A DNA stretch of 64,000 bases from Algoriphagus faecimaris (GTDB taxonomy: Bacteria; Bacteroidota; Bacteroidia; Cytophagales; Cyclobacteriaceae): contig NZ_FNAC01000005.1 of assembly GCF_900101705.1 (NCBI RefSeq), positions 62,001-126,000 on the forward strand, in the 5' to 3' direction. Each line of letters opens with the position of its first letter. Within the stretch, counting starts at the first letter, position 1. Position numbers and translations under genes: made by a program. The notes below the pieces were generated by a model. That model made no database searches. It worked only from the letters and a program-made list of their open reading frames with translations, and was not told the origin of the DNA. Below, in pieces: positions 46,239-57,744 of this stretch.

Positions 46239-47012
46239 ATGATTCATTTCAAGACTTCAGAAGAAGTTCAAAAGATTAAAGAAAGTGCAGACATCTTGGC
46301 TAAGGCTCATGGAGAAGTAGCCAAGCATGTTAAAGTAGGGGTAAAGACCTCTTACTTAGATAAAATAGCTGAAGAGTTTATCAGAGATCACCAAGGAGTT
46401 CCTTCCTTTAAGGGCTATAATGGTTTTCCTGCTTCACTCTGTATATCTGTGAATGAGGTAGTGGTTCACGGATTTCCCAGCGAATATGAATTGAAAGATG
46501 GCGATATAATCTCAATAGATTGTGGAGTCTTTCACCAAGGTTTTCATAGCGATTCCGCTTATACTTACCCTGTCGGTGAAGTCTCCATTCCTGTTTTGAA
46601 CTTATTAAAAGCCACTAAAGATTCTCTTTACTTGGGGATTGAACAGGCTATTTTTGGTAATCGAATTGGAGACATTGGTCATGCCATACAAAAGTTTGTC
46701 GAAGCCAAAGGTTACACTGTGGTAAGGGAACTGGTTGGACATGGCTTAGGTAAAAACCTGCACGAGTCTCCTGAGGTGCCAAACTATGGTAAACGAGGTA
46801 GCGGTCCCTTACTTCAGTCGGGGATGGTTATTGCGATTGAGCCCATGATTAATCTTGGTACAAGGAACATTGTCCAAGAGCGAGATGGATGGACGATCAG
46901 AACAGCAGATCGGAAACCTTCCGCACATTATGAGCATACAGTAGCAATTTTCGAAGATAGAACAGAGGTATTGACCTCACATAAGTACATAGAAGAGAAT
47001 TTTAAATTCTAG
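46239..47012 (+). CDS. map: Type I methionine aminopeptidase
   Basis: The 257-residue enzyme removes the starting methionine from new proteins. Metal ligands are visible in [21 protein letters not shown] (two Asp), [13 protein letters not shown] (His), IAIEPMIN (Glu) and [17 protein letters not shown] (Glu). It lacks an N-terminal extension, so it is the short bacterial form. It is coupled to secY (1-nt gap) and infA (1-nt gap). Confidence 0.98.
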   Translation: MIHFKTSEEVQKIKESADILAKAHGEVAKHVKVGVKTSYLDKIAEEFIRDHQGVPSFKGYNGFPASLCISVNEVVVHGFPSEYELKDGDIISIDCGVFHQGFHSDSAYTYPVGEVSIPVLNLLKATKDSLYLGIEQAIFGNRIGDIGHAIQKFVEAKGYTVVRELVGHGLGKNLHESPEVPNYGKRGSGPLLQSGMVIAIEPMINLGTRNIVQERDGWTIRTADRKPSAHYEHTVAIFEDRTEVLTSHKYIEENFKF

Positions 47013-47013
47013 T

Positions 47014-47232
47014 ATGGCGAAACAGACATCAATAGAACAAGACGGTACCATTATCGAGGCGTTATCAAACGCCATGTTTAAGGTGGAATTGGAGAATGGA
47101 CATCAATTGATTGCCCATATATCTGGCAAAATGAGGATGAATTATATCAAAATCCTTCCCGGAGATCGTGTCAAATTAGAACTATCTCCCTATGATTTAT
47201 CAAAAGGCAGAATTGTATATCGATATAAATAA
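47014..47232 (+). CDS. infA: Translation initiation factor IF-1
   Basis: The 72-residue OB-fold protein blocks the A site during initiation. It has the typical [20 protein letters not shown] and the end [23 protein letters not shown] pattern. Length matches exactly. It sits between map and rpmJ, as in many bacteria. Confidence 0.98.
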   Translation: MAKQTSIEQDGTIIEALSNAMFKVELENGHQLIAHISGKMRMNYIKILPGDRVKLELSPYDLSKGRIVYRYK

Positions 47233-47238
47233 ACTGAT

Positions 47239-47355
47239 ATGAAAGTAAAGGCATCTATCAAAAAGAGAAGTGTTGATTGTAAAGTGATCAGAAGAAACGG
47301 AAAGCTTTACGTCATCAATAAGAAGAATCCTAAGTTTAAACAAAGACAAGGTTAA
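47239..47355 (+). CDS. rpmJ: 50S ribosomal protein L36, zinc-free form
   Basis: A 38-residue frame from ATG at 47239 to TAA at 47355 reads [19 protein letters not shown], then [13 protein letters not shown], clearly L36. Only Cys14 remains of the usual CCCH zinc site, so it is the zinc-independent form. It lies 6 nt after infA and 4 nt before rpsM. Confidence 0.97.
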   Translation: MKVKASIKKRSVDCKVIRRNGKLYVINKKNPKFKQRQG

Positions 47356-47359
47356 GATT

Positions 47360-47737
47360 ATGGCTAGAATTGCAGGTGTAGATATACCAGACAATAAGCG
47401 TGGCGAGATCGGGCTTACCTATATTTTCGGAATAGGAAGAAGCTCCGCCAGAGCGATCCTGAGCAAGGCCGGTATCTCTTTCAACAAGAAAGCGGGAGAG
47501 TGGGATGACGATGAGTCTACTGCTATCCGTAACATCATCTCTGAAGAATTCAGAACAGAAGGTGTGTTGAAATCAGAGGTCCAATTGAACATCAAGCGAC
47601 TAATGGATATTGGTTGCTACAGAGGTTTGAGACACAGAAAAGGCCTTCCGGTGCGTGGTCAGAAGACTAAAAACAACGCCAGAACAAGGAAGGGTAAGAG
47701 AAAAACAGTTGCTAACAAGAAAAAGGCGACTAAATAA
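47360..47737 (+). CDS. rpsM: 30S ribosomal protein S13
   Basis: The 125-residue head protein has [25 protein letters not shown] and the C-terminal [25 protein letters not shown] tail that touches the P-site tRNA. First gene of the alpha series; 15 nt before rpsK. Confidence 0.99.
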   Translation: MARIAGVDIPDNKRGEIGLTYIFGIGRSSARAILSKAGISFNKKAGEWDDDESTAIRNIISEEFRTEGVLKSEVQLNIKRLMDIGCYRGLRHRKGLPVRGQKTKNNARTRKGKRKTVANKKKATK

Positions 47738-47752
47738 AACCTGATTTAGATT

Positions 47753-48151
47753 ATGGCTCAGAAAAGAAACGATAAAGCGAAAGGTAAAAAAAGAGTTGTC
47801 AAAGTAGAAGCAGTAGGCCAGGCCCACATCAAAGCTTCCTTTAACAATATTATCATCTCAATTACCAATAATTCAGGACAAGTTATCTCTTGGGCTTCTG
47901 CCGGTAAAATGGGTTTCAGAGGTTCAAAGAAAAACACTCCTTATGCTGCGCAAATGGCTGCCCAAAATTGTGGTCAGGTTGCCTATGACTTAGGTTTGAG
48001 GAAAATCGAAGTTTTCGTAAAAGGTCCAGGTGCAGGAAGAGAATCTGCTATCAGAACTTTGCAAAATGTAGGATTGGATGTGACAACCATCATTGATGTG
48101 ACACCAATGCCGCACAACGGATGTCGTCCTCCTAAGCGTAGAAGAGTTTAA
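47753..48151 (+). CDS. rpsK: 30S ribosomal protein S11
   Basis: The 132-residue platform protein has [32 protein letters not shown]-type sequence and ends [18 protein letters not shown]. Standard length; rpsD starts 18 nt later. Confidence 0.99.
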   Translation: MAQKRNDKAKGKKRVVKVEAVGQAHIKASFNNIIISITNNSGQVISWASAGKMGFRGSKKNTPYAAQMAAQNCGQVAYDLGLRKIEVFVKGPGAGRESAIRTLQNVGLDVTTIIDVTPMPHNGCRPPKRRRV

Positions 48152-48169
48152 TTATAAAATTGTAACAGA

Positions 48170-48775
48170 ATGGCTAGATATACAGGTCCTAAATCAAAGA
48201 TCGCTCGAAAGTTTGGCGAGCCTATCGAAGGGCATAGCAAAGCGCTTCAAAAGAAAAACTATCCTCCAGGTCAGCACGGTCGTGGAAGAAGAAAGAAGCA
48301 ATCTGAATATGCAATCCAGCTTGCTGAAAAGCAAAAAGCAAAATACATCTACGGAGTATTGGAAAGACAGTTTGCGAAAATGTTTGACATCGCTTCCAGA
48401 AAAAATGGAATCACCGGTGAAAACCTTTTGCAATTGCTTGAAGCAAGATTAGATAACACGGTTTATAGATTGGGAATTTCCCCAACACGTAGAGGCGCTA
48501 GACAATTGGTTTCCCATAAGCATATCCTTGTGAATGGTGAATTAGTTAATATTCCGTCTTTTACCCTAAAGCCGGGTGATGTCGTCTCTGTCAGAGAGCG
48601 ATCCAAATCCCTAGAAGCTATTACCAATAGCTTAGCTGGTAGAGGTGCCAATAAATATTCCTGGTTAGAGTGGGATGGTGCTTCATTATCCGGCAAGTTT
48701 GTCAGTGTGCCAAGCAGAGATGATATTCCTGAAAATATCAAGGAGCAACTCATTGTCGAACTGTACTCTAAGTAA
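48170..48775 (+). CDS. rpsD: 30S ribosomal protein S4
   Basis: The 201-residue assembly protein has an S4 RNA-binding domain ([34 protein letters not shown] region). It has no CxxC zinc cluster in its N-terminal part, so it is the zinc-free form. In other bacteria S4 represses the alpha operon. It is 39 nt before rpoA. Confidence 0.99.
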   Translation: MARYTGPKSKIARKFGEPIEGHSKALQKKNYPPGQHGRGRRKKQSEYAIQLAEKQKAKYIYGVLERQFAKMFDIASRKNGITGENLLQLLEARLDNTVYRLGISPTRRGARQLVSHKHILVNGELVNIPSFTLKPGDVVSVRERSKSLEAITNSLAGRGANKYSWLEWDGASLSGKFVSVPSRDDIPENIKEQLIVELYSK

Positions 48776-48814
48776 TATTTACTATTTTCAGCTTTTAAAC
48801 AAAGAACAAGATAT

Positions 48815-49804
48815 ATGTCCATATTAGCATTTCAAATGCCCGAAAAAGTGGTGATGGAAAAAGCCGATGACTTTCATGGCTTGTTTACCTTCAAACCACT
48901 TGAAAAAGGCTATGGAGTTACTATCGGTAACGCCCTGAGAAGAATTTTGCTTTCTTCGCTGGAGGGATATGCCATCACATCCATTAAAATCCCTGGAGTG
49001 GTGCATGAATTTTCCACTATCGAAGGTGTAGTAGAGGATGTGACCGACATTATTTTGAACCTGAAGCAGGTCCGATTTAAGAAAGTCCACGAGGCTTTTG
49101 ACGGTAAAATTACTGTGGAAGTTAAAAATCAGTCTGTCTTCACTGCCGGGGACATTGCCAAGTTCACTTCTTCTTTCGAAATCTTAAATCCAGATTTGGT
49201 TATCTGCCACATCGATGAAGCCAAGACTTTTGAAATCGAGCTGATGCTTGATAAAGGAAGAGGATACTTACCAGCTGAAGAATCCAAACCAAAAGAGCAA
49301 GTTTTCGGTCAGATTGCTATTGATGCTATCTTCACGCCAATTAAAAACGTGAAGTACAGTGTAGAAAATACACGAGTTGAACAAAAAACTGACTTTGAGA
49401 AATTGATCTTGGAAGTAACTACGGACGGTTCAATTCACCCAGAGAAGGCGCTTCAAGAGTCCGCTAAAATCTTGATCCAACACTTTATGTTGTTTTCGGA
49501 TCAGACTATGGTGCTTGATTCCACAGGACCTGCTGAAGCAGAGCCTATTGATGAGGAATTCTTGCATATGAGAAAACTCCTTAAGACTTCTCTCAGTGAT
49601 CTAGACCTTTCTGTTAGAGCTTTCAATTGCCTAAAGGCAGCTGATGTTAAGACTTTGGGTGACCTAGCCAAACTGGAAATTTCAGACATGATGAAGTTCA
49701 GAAACTTCGGTAAAAAATCCCTAGCTGAGCTTGAGCAGCTGATTCAGGAAAAAGGCCTAACCTTTGGAATGGATATTTCAAAGTATAAACTTGATGAAGA
49801 ATAA
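48815..49804 (+). CDS. rpoA: DNA-directed RNA polymerase subunit alpha
   Basis: The 329-residue subunit starts polymerase assembly. The N-terminal domain (about 1-230) has [20 protein letters not shown] and the linker leads to a C-terminal domain (about 255-325) with [21 protein letters not shown] and [16 protein letters not shown], the promoter/activator contact part. Five nucleotides separate it from rplQ. Confidence 0.99.
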   Translation: MSILAFQMPEKVVMEKADDFHGLFTFKPLEKGYGVTIGNALRRILLSSLEGYAITSIKIPGVVHEFSTIEGVVEDVTDIILNLKQVRFKKVHEAFDGKITVEVKNQSVFTAGDIAKFTSSFEILNPDLVICHIDEAKTFEIELMLDKGRGYLPAEESKPKEQVFGQIAIDAIFTPIKNVKYSVENTRVEQKTDFEKLILEVTTDGSIHPEKALQESAKILIQHFMLFSDQTMVLDSTGPAEAEPIDEEFLHMRKLLKTSLSDLDLSVRAFNCLKAADVKTLGDLAKLEISDMMKFRNFGKKSLAELEQLIQEKGLTFGMDISKYKLDEE

Positions 49805-49809
49805 ATAAA

Positions 49810-50349
49810 ATGAGACACGGTAAGAAATTTAACCACCTTGGAAGAAAGGCTGCTCATAGGAAAGCAATGCTTTCTAACATGGCTACATCCTTGATTCTTC
49901 ACAAGCGTATCTCTACCACGCTTGCCAAGGCAAAGGAATTGAAAAAATATGTAGAGCCTCTAGTGACTAGAGCCAAAGAAGATACTACGCACAATAGACG
50001 TATTGCTTTCTCCTACCTTAAAAATAAAGAAGCTATCATCTCTCTTTTTGGAGAGGTAATCGCTAAAGTAGGTACTCGTCCAGGAGGATATACTCGAATT
50101 ATCAAAACTGGATTCAGATTAGGTGATAATGCAGAGATGTGTATCATTGAGCTAGTAGATTTCAATGACTTGATGCTGAAAGATGCTAAGCCTGCAAAGA
50201 AAACTACACGAAGATCTCGTAGAGGTTCTGGTGCTGCTAAAGCCACAGAAACTGAAGCCACCGCAGCTCCTGCGGCAGAGGAAAAGCCGGCTAAGCCTGC
50301 TGCTCCTGAAGCTTCTACTGACACTGATACAGAATCTGAAGACAAATAA
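49810..50349 (+). CDS. rplQ: 50S ribosomal protein L17 with long C-terminal tail
   Basis: The core (about 1-125) has [21 protein letters not shown] and the tunnel-exit protein pattern of L17. It then continues for about 50 residues in a low-complexity tail rich in Lys/Arg, then Ala, Pro, Glu and Asp, making 179 residues against 127 in E. coli. Such tails occur in other Bacteroidota; the role is unknown. Last gene of the ribosomal block, before a terminator. Confidence 0.97.
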   Translation: MRHGKKFNHLGRKAAHRKAMLSNMATSLILHKRISTTLAKAKELKKYVEPLVTRAKEDTTHNRRIAFSYLKNKEAIISLFGEVIAKVGTRPGGYTRIIKTGFRLGDNAEMCIIELVDFNDLMLKDAKPAKKTTRRSRRGSGAAKATETEATAAPAAEEKPAKPAAPEASTDTDTESEDK

Positions 50350-50371
50350 GATTGAATGCTATTGCATACAT

Positions 50372-50405
50372 AAAAAGGATTGGACGTTAGTTCAATCCTT
50401 TTTTT
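50372..50405 (+). terminator. Intrinsic terminator after rplQ
   Basis: AAAAAGGATTG (50372-50382) and CAATCCTTTTT (50393-50403) form a perfect 11-bp stem with a 10-nt loop, running into further T residues. It closes the alpha/L17 transcript. Confidence 0.9.
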
Positions 50406-50440
50406 ATACCCAGACATTCCTTCACCTCTCTAGAAATCCT

Positions 50441-50448
50441 TAACTTTG
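50441..50448 (+). promoter_or_regulatory. Candidate -7 element for carA
   Basis: TAACTTTG exactly matches TAnnTTTG, 16 nt before the carA ATG. No TTG is present at the expected -33 position, and the leader would be very short. Confidence 0.4.
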
Positions 50449-50464
50449 GGCAATCTTCTGAAAA

Positions 50465-52868
<2,404 letters not shown>

Positions 52869-52899
52869 ACCTCATTTCGGGCTATTTAGCCTATGATAT

Positions 52900-52936
52900 A
52901 AAAACGTCCACAATCCTCGGGTTGATGGGCGTTTTT
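52900..52936 (+). terminator. Intrinsic terminator after eno
   Basis: AAAAACGTCCA pairs with TGGGCGTTTTT (G-T tolerated), with an inner CAATC/GGTTG stem separated by a bulge, and five T residues at the 3' side. It ends the carA-eno transcript. Confidence 0.75.
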
Positions 52937-53034
52937 CATTTTTGATAGATAAAATGTCCCTGAGCTTAATTTCAGATGAAGGAATGCTGGTTTTTGCATC
53001 ATTTTTGTAACTTAATCAGATTAAACCTGATCTA

Positions 53035-53322
53035 ATGAAAAAGCTTTTCAAACTCACTACCAATTTCTACGGTATAGCGACCCTAGCATTTCTTTTTTGG
53101 ATGATTTTCATTGATTCCAATAATATTGTCAATCAGTTCAAGCTAAGTCAAAAGCTTGGTCAACTCGAAGATCAAAAGGAATACTATCAAGAGCGGAAAT
53201 TGAAAATTCAGGCTGAAAGAGAAGAGTTGATGAGTAATCCGGAACTTTTAGAGAAGTTTGCCCGTGAAAAATACTTTATGAAGAAAAAAACGGAAGATCT
53301 CTATGTTATCGTCAAGGAATAG
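53035..53322 (+). CDS. FtsB/DivIC-type septum formation initiator
   Basis: The 95-residue protein has one N-terminal membrane helix (about 11-27) and then a coiled coil rich in Lys, Glu and Gln (about 33-75), ending with NPELLEKFAREKYFMKKKTEDLYVI, typical of FtsB/DivIC. These proteins join FtsL and FtsQ in the divisome. Whether it is closer to FtsB or DivIC cannot be told by eye. The following gene overlaps it by 20 nt. Confidence 0.92.
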   Translation: MKKLFKLTTNFYGIATLAFLFWMIFIDSNNIVNQFKLSQKLGQLEDQKEYYQERKLKIQAEREELMSNPELLEKFAREKYFMKKKTEDLYVIVKE

Positions 53323-53854
53323 GTTTTTGCTCTTATTTGGGTTGTTCTTTTTTACCACTCTGCTAGCGAGTCATGCACAGCGGGAGATTTATGCTGATTC
53401 TATTGCATTTAAAGACCGCTTATATTACGGGGGGAATTTCGGAATGCAGTTTGGCACCATTACACTAGTGGATGTCTCTCCTTTAGTCGGTGTGATGATT
53501 ACCGAACGCTACTCTGCAGGAGTAGGGATTACCTATCAATATTTTAATGATAGACGTTTTGTAGGCGGCTCTTCCTCTACCTACGGAGGAAGGATCTTTA
53601 ATCGCTTCAATGTCTTGCCCAATATCTTTATTCACGGAGAGCTTGAAACCATTAATTTTGATTATTTCAATAGGGCTGAAAACCGGTTTCAGCGAATTTG
53701 GTCTAATGCTTTATTTCTAGGAGGAGGCTATTTCGCTCCATTTGGTGGTGGCAGAGGAGGTGCCAATTTTACTTTTTTATACAATATTCTTCATGATAAC
53801 CTGCGGTCTCCCTACGGTGAACCTTATGTCATTCGAGTGGGTTTTGTGTTTTAA
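53303..53854 (+). CDS. Predicted outer-membrane beta-barrel protein, function unknown
   Basis: The 183-residue protein has a signal peptide (about 1-25, ending SHAQ) and then alternating strands (GGNFGMQFGTITLVDVSP, ERYSAGVGITYQYF, FIHGELETINFDYF) with a final strand YVIRVGFVF typical of an outer-membrane barrel terminus. I do not recognise a named family. Its ATG lies 20 nt before the end of the FtsB-like gene in another frame, so translation may be coupled to a division protein. Twenty nucleotides separate it from cysE. Confidence 0.8.
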   Translation: MLSSRNRFLLLFGLFFFTTLLASHAQREIYADSIAFKDRLYYGGNFGMQFGTITLVDVSPLVGVMITERYSAGVGITYQYFNDRRFVGGSSSTYGGRIFNRFNVLPNIFIHGELETINFDYFNRAENRFQRIWSNALFLGGGYFAPFGGGRGGANFTFLYNILHDNLRSPYGEPYVIRVGFVF

Positions 53855-53874
53855 ATGCACATCAGACCTATCTC

Positions 53875-54720
53875 ATGGATTCATTGATCAAAAAAATATA
53901 CCAAGCTCACCAAGAATGCTCCGATTGTCCATCACCTCAGGTGGTACAGCAGTTTTTTGAAGGGCTTTTAGGGTTGCTTTTTCCAGAGCACTCCGTCCAA
54001 AAAGTTAAGGAAGAGACTGAGCTTCGAATTAGGATGGATGAGTTGAAAGAACGACTTTCTAAGATTTTGGAGCGGAATACCCACCTGCATGGACAAAATG
54101 GTAGACAGCTTTCCTCACAGTTTTTCACCAATTTGGAGCGAGTATACGACTGGATCAATCAGGATGTGGATGCCATGTATGCAGGTGATCCTGCTGCCAA
54201 ATCAAGAACAGAGATTCTTCGATCTTATCCTGGTTTTTATGCTATTGCTGCTTATCGTATTGCTCATGAACTTCATATCTTGGGTATCAAATTAATTCCC
54301 AGAATGATTACCGAGATAGCCCATAGTCGTACAGGAGTAGATATTCACCCTGGCGCCAAAATAGGACAAAACTTCTGTATCGATCACGGTACAGGGGTGG
54401 TGATAGGGGAAACGACCATCATTGGTAACCATGTCAAAGTATACCAAGGGGTTACTTTGGGAGCATTAAGTGTCGATAAAGCAGATGCAGACAGCAAGCG
54501 TCACCCTACGATTGAGGATCATGTGGTAATCTATGCAGGAGCGACCATTCTAGGAGGAAGAACTGTCATCGGTAGAGGCAGCACTATAGGAGGGAATGTC
54601 TGGTTGACCAAATCGGTAGCTCCTGGTTCTAAAGTATATTATCAGGCACAAATGCATCATGCAGATTCGGAGGTTACTGATTTGTACATCTTCAAAAATG
54701 AGGAGGATAAAACCCAATAA
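53875..54720 (+). CDS. cysE: Serine O-acetyltransferase
   Basis: The 281-residue enzyme makes O-acetylserine for cysteine synthesis. After an N-terminal helical part (about 1-160; RSYPGFYAIAAYRIAHEL), a left-handed beta-helix of hexapeptide repeats carries the catalytic His in CIDHGTGVVIGET, followed by VYQGVTLGALS and AGATILGG. The next gene, cysteine synthase, uses its product, so the pair forms a cysteine-synthesis cluster. Confidence 0.95.
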   Translation: MDSLIKKIYQAHQECSDCPSPQVVQQFFEGLLGLLFPEHSVQKVKEETELRIRMDELKERLSKILERNTHLHGQNGRQLSSQFFTNLERVYDWINQDVDAMYAGDPAAKSRTEILRSYPGFYAIAAYRIAHELHILGIKLIPRMITEIAHSRTGVDIHPGAKIGQNFCIDHGTGVVIGETTIIGNHVKVYQGVTLGALSVDKADADSKRHPTIEDHVVIYAGATILGGRTVIGRGSTIGGNVWLTKSVAPGSKVYYQAQMHHADSEVTDLYIFKNEEDKTQ

Positions 54721-54839
54721 GATTCAACGTATTGAGAGGTTGATTTTTTGACCTCTGCAAAACTTTCCAGTTACTTCTTTTTTGATGAAATCGAAAAGGG
54801 AAATTGACATACAGCCCATCAGAAATATACTACTCGAAA

Positions 54840-55718
54840 ATGAAACTCTTTGAATTAATAGGAAACACACCCCTAGTCGAAGTACAACATATTTTAATCA
54901 AGCCCAAGGTTAAAATCCTCTGTAAAATGGAAGGACAGAATCCGGGTGGAAGTGTCAAAGATCGAGCAGCTTTTAATATGCTGCAATCCGCCTTGGATCG
55001 AGGAGATATTAAAAAAGGAGATAAACTAGTCGAAGCCACCAGTGGGAATACAGGAATAGCCCTTGCCATGGTCGCCAAGGTATTGGGTCTGGATATGACG
55101 CTGATCATGCCTGATAATTCCACGAGGGAGCGAGTACTCTCGATGGAAGCCTATGGTGCAAAGGTGATCTTGACGCCTGCAGCAAAAACCATTGAATATT
55201 CTCGTACTCTCGCAGAAAAGATGAATGCCGAAGAGGGCTATTTCATGTTGAATCAATTTGCCAATTCGGACAATTACCTCGCGCACTATAAAACTACCGG
55301 ACCCGAAATATGGAATGATACCGATGGAAAAGTAACACACTTCGTTTCAGCAATGGGTACCACAGGGACCATTATGGGAGTGTCTCGCTATCTAAAAGAG
55401 AAGAATCCCAACATTCAAATAGTGGGTACGCAGCCTACTGATGGATCGAGTATTCCAGGAATCCGACGCTGGTCCCCGGAGTTTTTACCGGCTATTTTCG
55501 AAAAAGAACGTGTGGACCGTGTGATTGATGTGTCTCAGGATCAGGCGACAGTAATGACCCGCCGTATGGCAAAAGAAGAGGGGATTTTGGCAGGAATGAG
55601 TAGCGGTGGCGCATTACATGCTGCGATCGAACTCTCCAAAGAACTCGAAGAGGGTTTGATTGTCTGTATCACCTGTGACCGGGGAGACCGATATTTGAGT
55701 TCGGACTTGTTTGGCTGA
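54840..55718 (+). CDS. cysM: Cysteine synthase (CysK/CysM family)
   Basis: The 292-residue PLP enzyme makes cysteine from O-acetylserine and sulfide. The PLP lysine is Lys40 in NPGGSVKDRAA; the substrate loop TSGNTG (67-72), the phosphate-binding GTTGT, and a late SSGGA are present. Length and sequence (IGNTPLVEV start) suit CysM more than CysK, but the choice is uncertain. I chose ATG at 54840, which starts MKLFELIGNTP; the TTG at 54804 adds 12 residues without homology. It follows cysE by 119 nt. Confidence 0.93.
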   Translation: MKLFELIGNTPLVEVQHILIKPKVKILCKMEGQNPGGSVKDRAAFNMLQSALDRGDIKKGDKLVEATSGNTGIALAMVAKVLGLDMTLIMPDNSTRERVLSMEAYGAKVILTPAAKTIEYSRTLAEKMNAEEGYFMLNQFANSDNYLAHYKTTGPEIWNDTDGKVTHFVSAMGTTGTIMGVSRYLKEKNPNIQIVGTQPTDGSSIPGIRRWSPEFLPAIFEKERVDRVIDVSQDQATVMTRRMAKEEGILAGMSSGGALHAAIELSKELEEGLIVCITCDRGDRYLSSDLFG

Positions 55719-55898
55719 TTTTATTCAGGAAGTTTTTTTAAAAAGTGGTGCGACAAGGATTATCAGAATTTGTGATTTTTTTGGAGCAATCTTTCATATC
55801 ACTTGAGATTCTTACTTTAGTGAACTCAGGTCTATTGAATGTCATATAAATGGCATACTTCTGACCTTTCGAATTAAAGGGGTTTGGTTGAATTTTGT

Positions 55899-56684
55899 AT
55901 GGTGACGATCGGAAAACGAATCAAAGAGGCACGATTAACGAAGCGTTGGACACAATCCGAGCTAGCAGATAGATGTGGAGTTTCCCTTCGCACCATACAG
56001 CGCTTGGAGAAAGATGAGGTGACTGCCAGTTTATATTCTTCTGGGAAGCTGGAAGAAGTTTTGGGAATCGAAATTTTTGAATCTACGATCCAGTCTGAAA
56101 ATAAAACTAATCATTCAAAACCTAAAATCCCCATTATGCATTATTTATCAACTATTTCTCCTTTTGTTCTGGTTGGATCCCTTCTTATTGGGCTTGGTTA
56201 TCTGGGACAAGATTTCCTAGTAAAACCCAAATCTCCATTACCGATGATATCCACAAATCAAATTGAAACGACCACGATAAATTGCGGATCGGATTCTGAG
56301 TGTGATATTCAGGTTACACTTAAAAATGAGAAGGGGGAGATTATCTGGGAAAAAATATATGGAGGTACTAGCTATGATAGAGCTGTATCGGTAATTCCTG
56401 CTTCGGATGATGGGTTTTTGATTCTTGGGTCTACGAGTTCATACGGACAAGGTAACTACGACATTTTGTTGATCAAGGTGGATACTGGCGGTGAGGTTTT
56501 ATGGCAAAAAACCTATGGAGGATTTTTTAATGAATATGCAAAATCAATTTCCCCATCGGAAAATGAGAAAGGGTATCTTATTGAGGGTAGTCAGCAAGAA
56601 TGCACTACTCCTAATGTATCGGAAGATTGCATTATGAAATCATGGAGTTTTGGAATTGATGAAGAGGGAGAAAAGCTGGGATAG
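55899..56684 (+). CDS. Membrane-anchored XRE-type HTH protein with extracytoplasmic propeller-like repeats
   Basis: The 261-residue protein has an XRE helix-turn-helix (about 5-59; WTQSELADRCGVSLRTIQRLE), one membrane helix (about 86-103; PFVLVGSLLIGLGYLG), and a C-terminal part on the other side of the membrane. The latter has two copies of a blade-like repeat: IWEKIYGGTSYDRAVSVIPA, then DGFLILGSTSSYGQGNYDILLIKVD, then VLWQKTYGGFFNEYAKSI. These resemble repeats of secreted Bacteroidota proteins, but only about 1.5 blades are present. It could be a one-component sensor. I chose the ATG at 55899; a TTG at 55884 is the alternative. Confidence 0.75.
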   Translation: MVTIGKRIKEARLTKRWTQSELADRCGVSLRTIQRLEKDEVTASLYSSGKLEEVLGIEIFESTIQSENKTNHSKPKIPIMHYLSTISPFVLVGSLLIGLGYLGQDFLVKPKSPLPMISTNQIETTTINCGSDSECDIQVTLKNEKGEIIWEKIYGGTSYDRAVSVIPASDDGFLILGSTSSYGQGNYDILLIKVDTGGEVLWQKTYGGFFNEYAKSISPSENEKGYLIEGSQQECTTPNVSEDCIMKSWSFGIDEEGEKLG

Positions 56685-56715
56685 TTTATCCAGTTTAGAA
56701 CGTCCCAATTGTCAA

Positions 56716-57630
56716 TTATACAAAGAACTGCTTCATTTTCTCCAGTCCTGTTTTAGCGACTACATCCGCATCCATTGCCCAAAGACTAGGATTAAAAAGC
56801 TCGAGTGATAGGACTTTTGATCCCCCCATGGCTTTCAGAGTTTGTGCAACTTCTAGGAGGGGAGCAACTCCATCTCCCGGATAAACGCGATGCTTATCTT
56901 CTTGCTCGGTTCGTGGTAAAGTGTCCGGGAAATCATTCAGGTGAAAGACCTCGATGGCCGTCCCATTGATCAATTTTAATCCATCAAAGCCTGAATCACC
57001 CCGGAATAAATGATAGATATCCGGTAAAAGGCGGGCATCCGGATCATTGGCCATAGCAGCTACTGCCAATGCCTGCCCTAATTGGTAAAAAGGAGGAAAA
57101 GCACCCCAAAACTCCAATTGTGGCATACAGCCCGTTTTTCTACCCAATTCCAAGAGTCTTGCATACTTTTCTCCAGCTTCAAAAAGGTCAACCGGTACCT
57201 CGGCTCCGATTGCCGGAGCTGCGATTCGGGTACAGCCAATAGCCGCAAGTTGGTTCATTTCTTTTTCAATCTGCTCAAATCCCTGTTTGCTTTTCGCAGT
57301 ATCCTGAGCCATCCATGTGGCAAATCCTATCGCATTAACTGCTTCGATGCCTGCATCTTCCAATTCCTTTTTCAGCGATGCTAAGGTTTTACCAGACTCT
57401 AGGTAGGCATCGATTTCCATCATCCATAGCTCTATTCCATCATATCCTGATCGAGCGGTGACTTTGATCATTTCGGACAGGGATAGTTTCTGTCCTCTGA
57501 TAGTGCTTGTATTGAGCGAAAATTTAAAATCAGAGCCCTCTGAAGTCTTGGATTTAGCTTGTACAGGCCCCGCAATCGTTGCCAATGGAGCCAAAGCAAG
57601 GCTTTTTAATAAGTTTCTACGTGAAGTCAT
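56716..57630 (-). CDS. Tat-exported sugar phosphate isomerase/epimerase-like TIM-barrel protein
   Basis: The 304-residue protein starts with a twin-arginine signal (SRRNLLK at 3-9, then a hydrophobic stretch and a likely cleavage near VQAKS). The mature part has the AP-endonuclease-2/xylose-isomerase-like pattern: GYDGIELWMMEID, IEAVNAIGFATWM, RIAAPAIGAEVPV, LEFWG, LLPDIYHLFRG, VFHLNDFPD, YPGDGVAPL and SLELFNPSLW, with Glu, Asp and His likely to bind a metal. The substrate is unknown. It is divergent from the 57745 gene and convergent with the HTH gene. Confidence 0.88.
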   Translation of the reverse strand: MTSRRNLLKSLALAPLATIAGPVQAKSKTSEGSDFKFSLNTSTIRGQKLSLSEMIKVTARSGYDGIELWMMEIDAYLESGKTLASLKKELEDAGIEAVNAIGFATWMAQDTAKSKQGFEQIEKEMNQLAAIGCTRIAAPAIGAEVPVDLFEAGEKYARLLELGRKTGCMPQLEFWGAFPPFYQLGQALAVAAMANDPDARLLPDIYHLFRGDSGFDGLKLINGTAIEVFHLNDFPDTLPRTEQEDKHRVYPGDGVAPLLEVAQTLKAMGGSKVLSLELFNPSLWAMDADVVAKTGLEKMKQFFV

Positions 57631-57744
57631 GCTAGGTTTGGTCTTTTTTGGTGTAGGAATTTTTCCTTTTATCGAGAAAGAATACCATTTATACTTATTT
57701 CTAAAAATAGGAATCTTCCAGTGTAATCTATCGTAATTTCATCC

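Noticed and set aside
54735-54756. Terminator after cysE (AGAGGT/ACCTCT)
   Set aside because: Only a 6-bp stem with the T-run in the loop and none after it; the pairing is weak support for termination.
55884-55898. TTG start for the HTH protein
   Set aside because: It adds five residues before an ATG that begins the HTH domain in the usual way; the ATG is preferred, although not proven.
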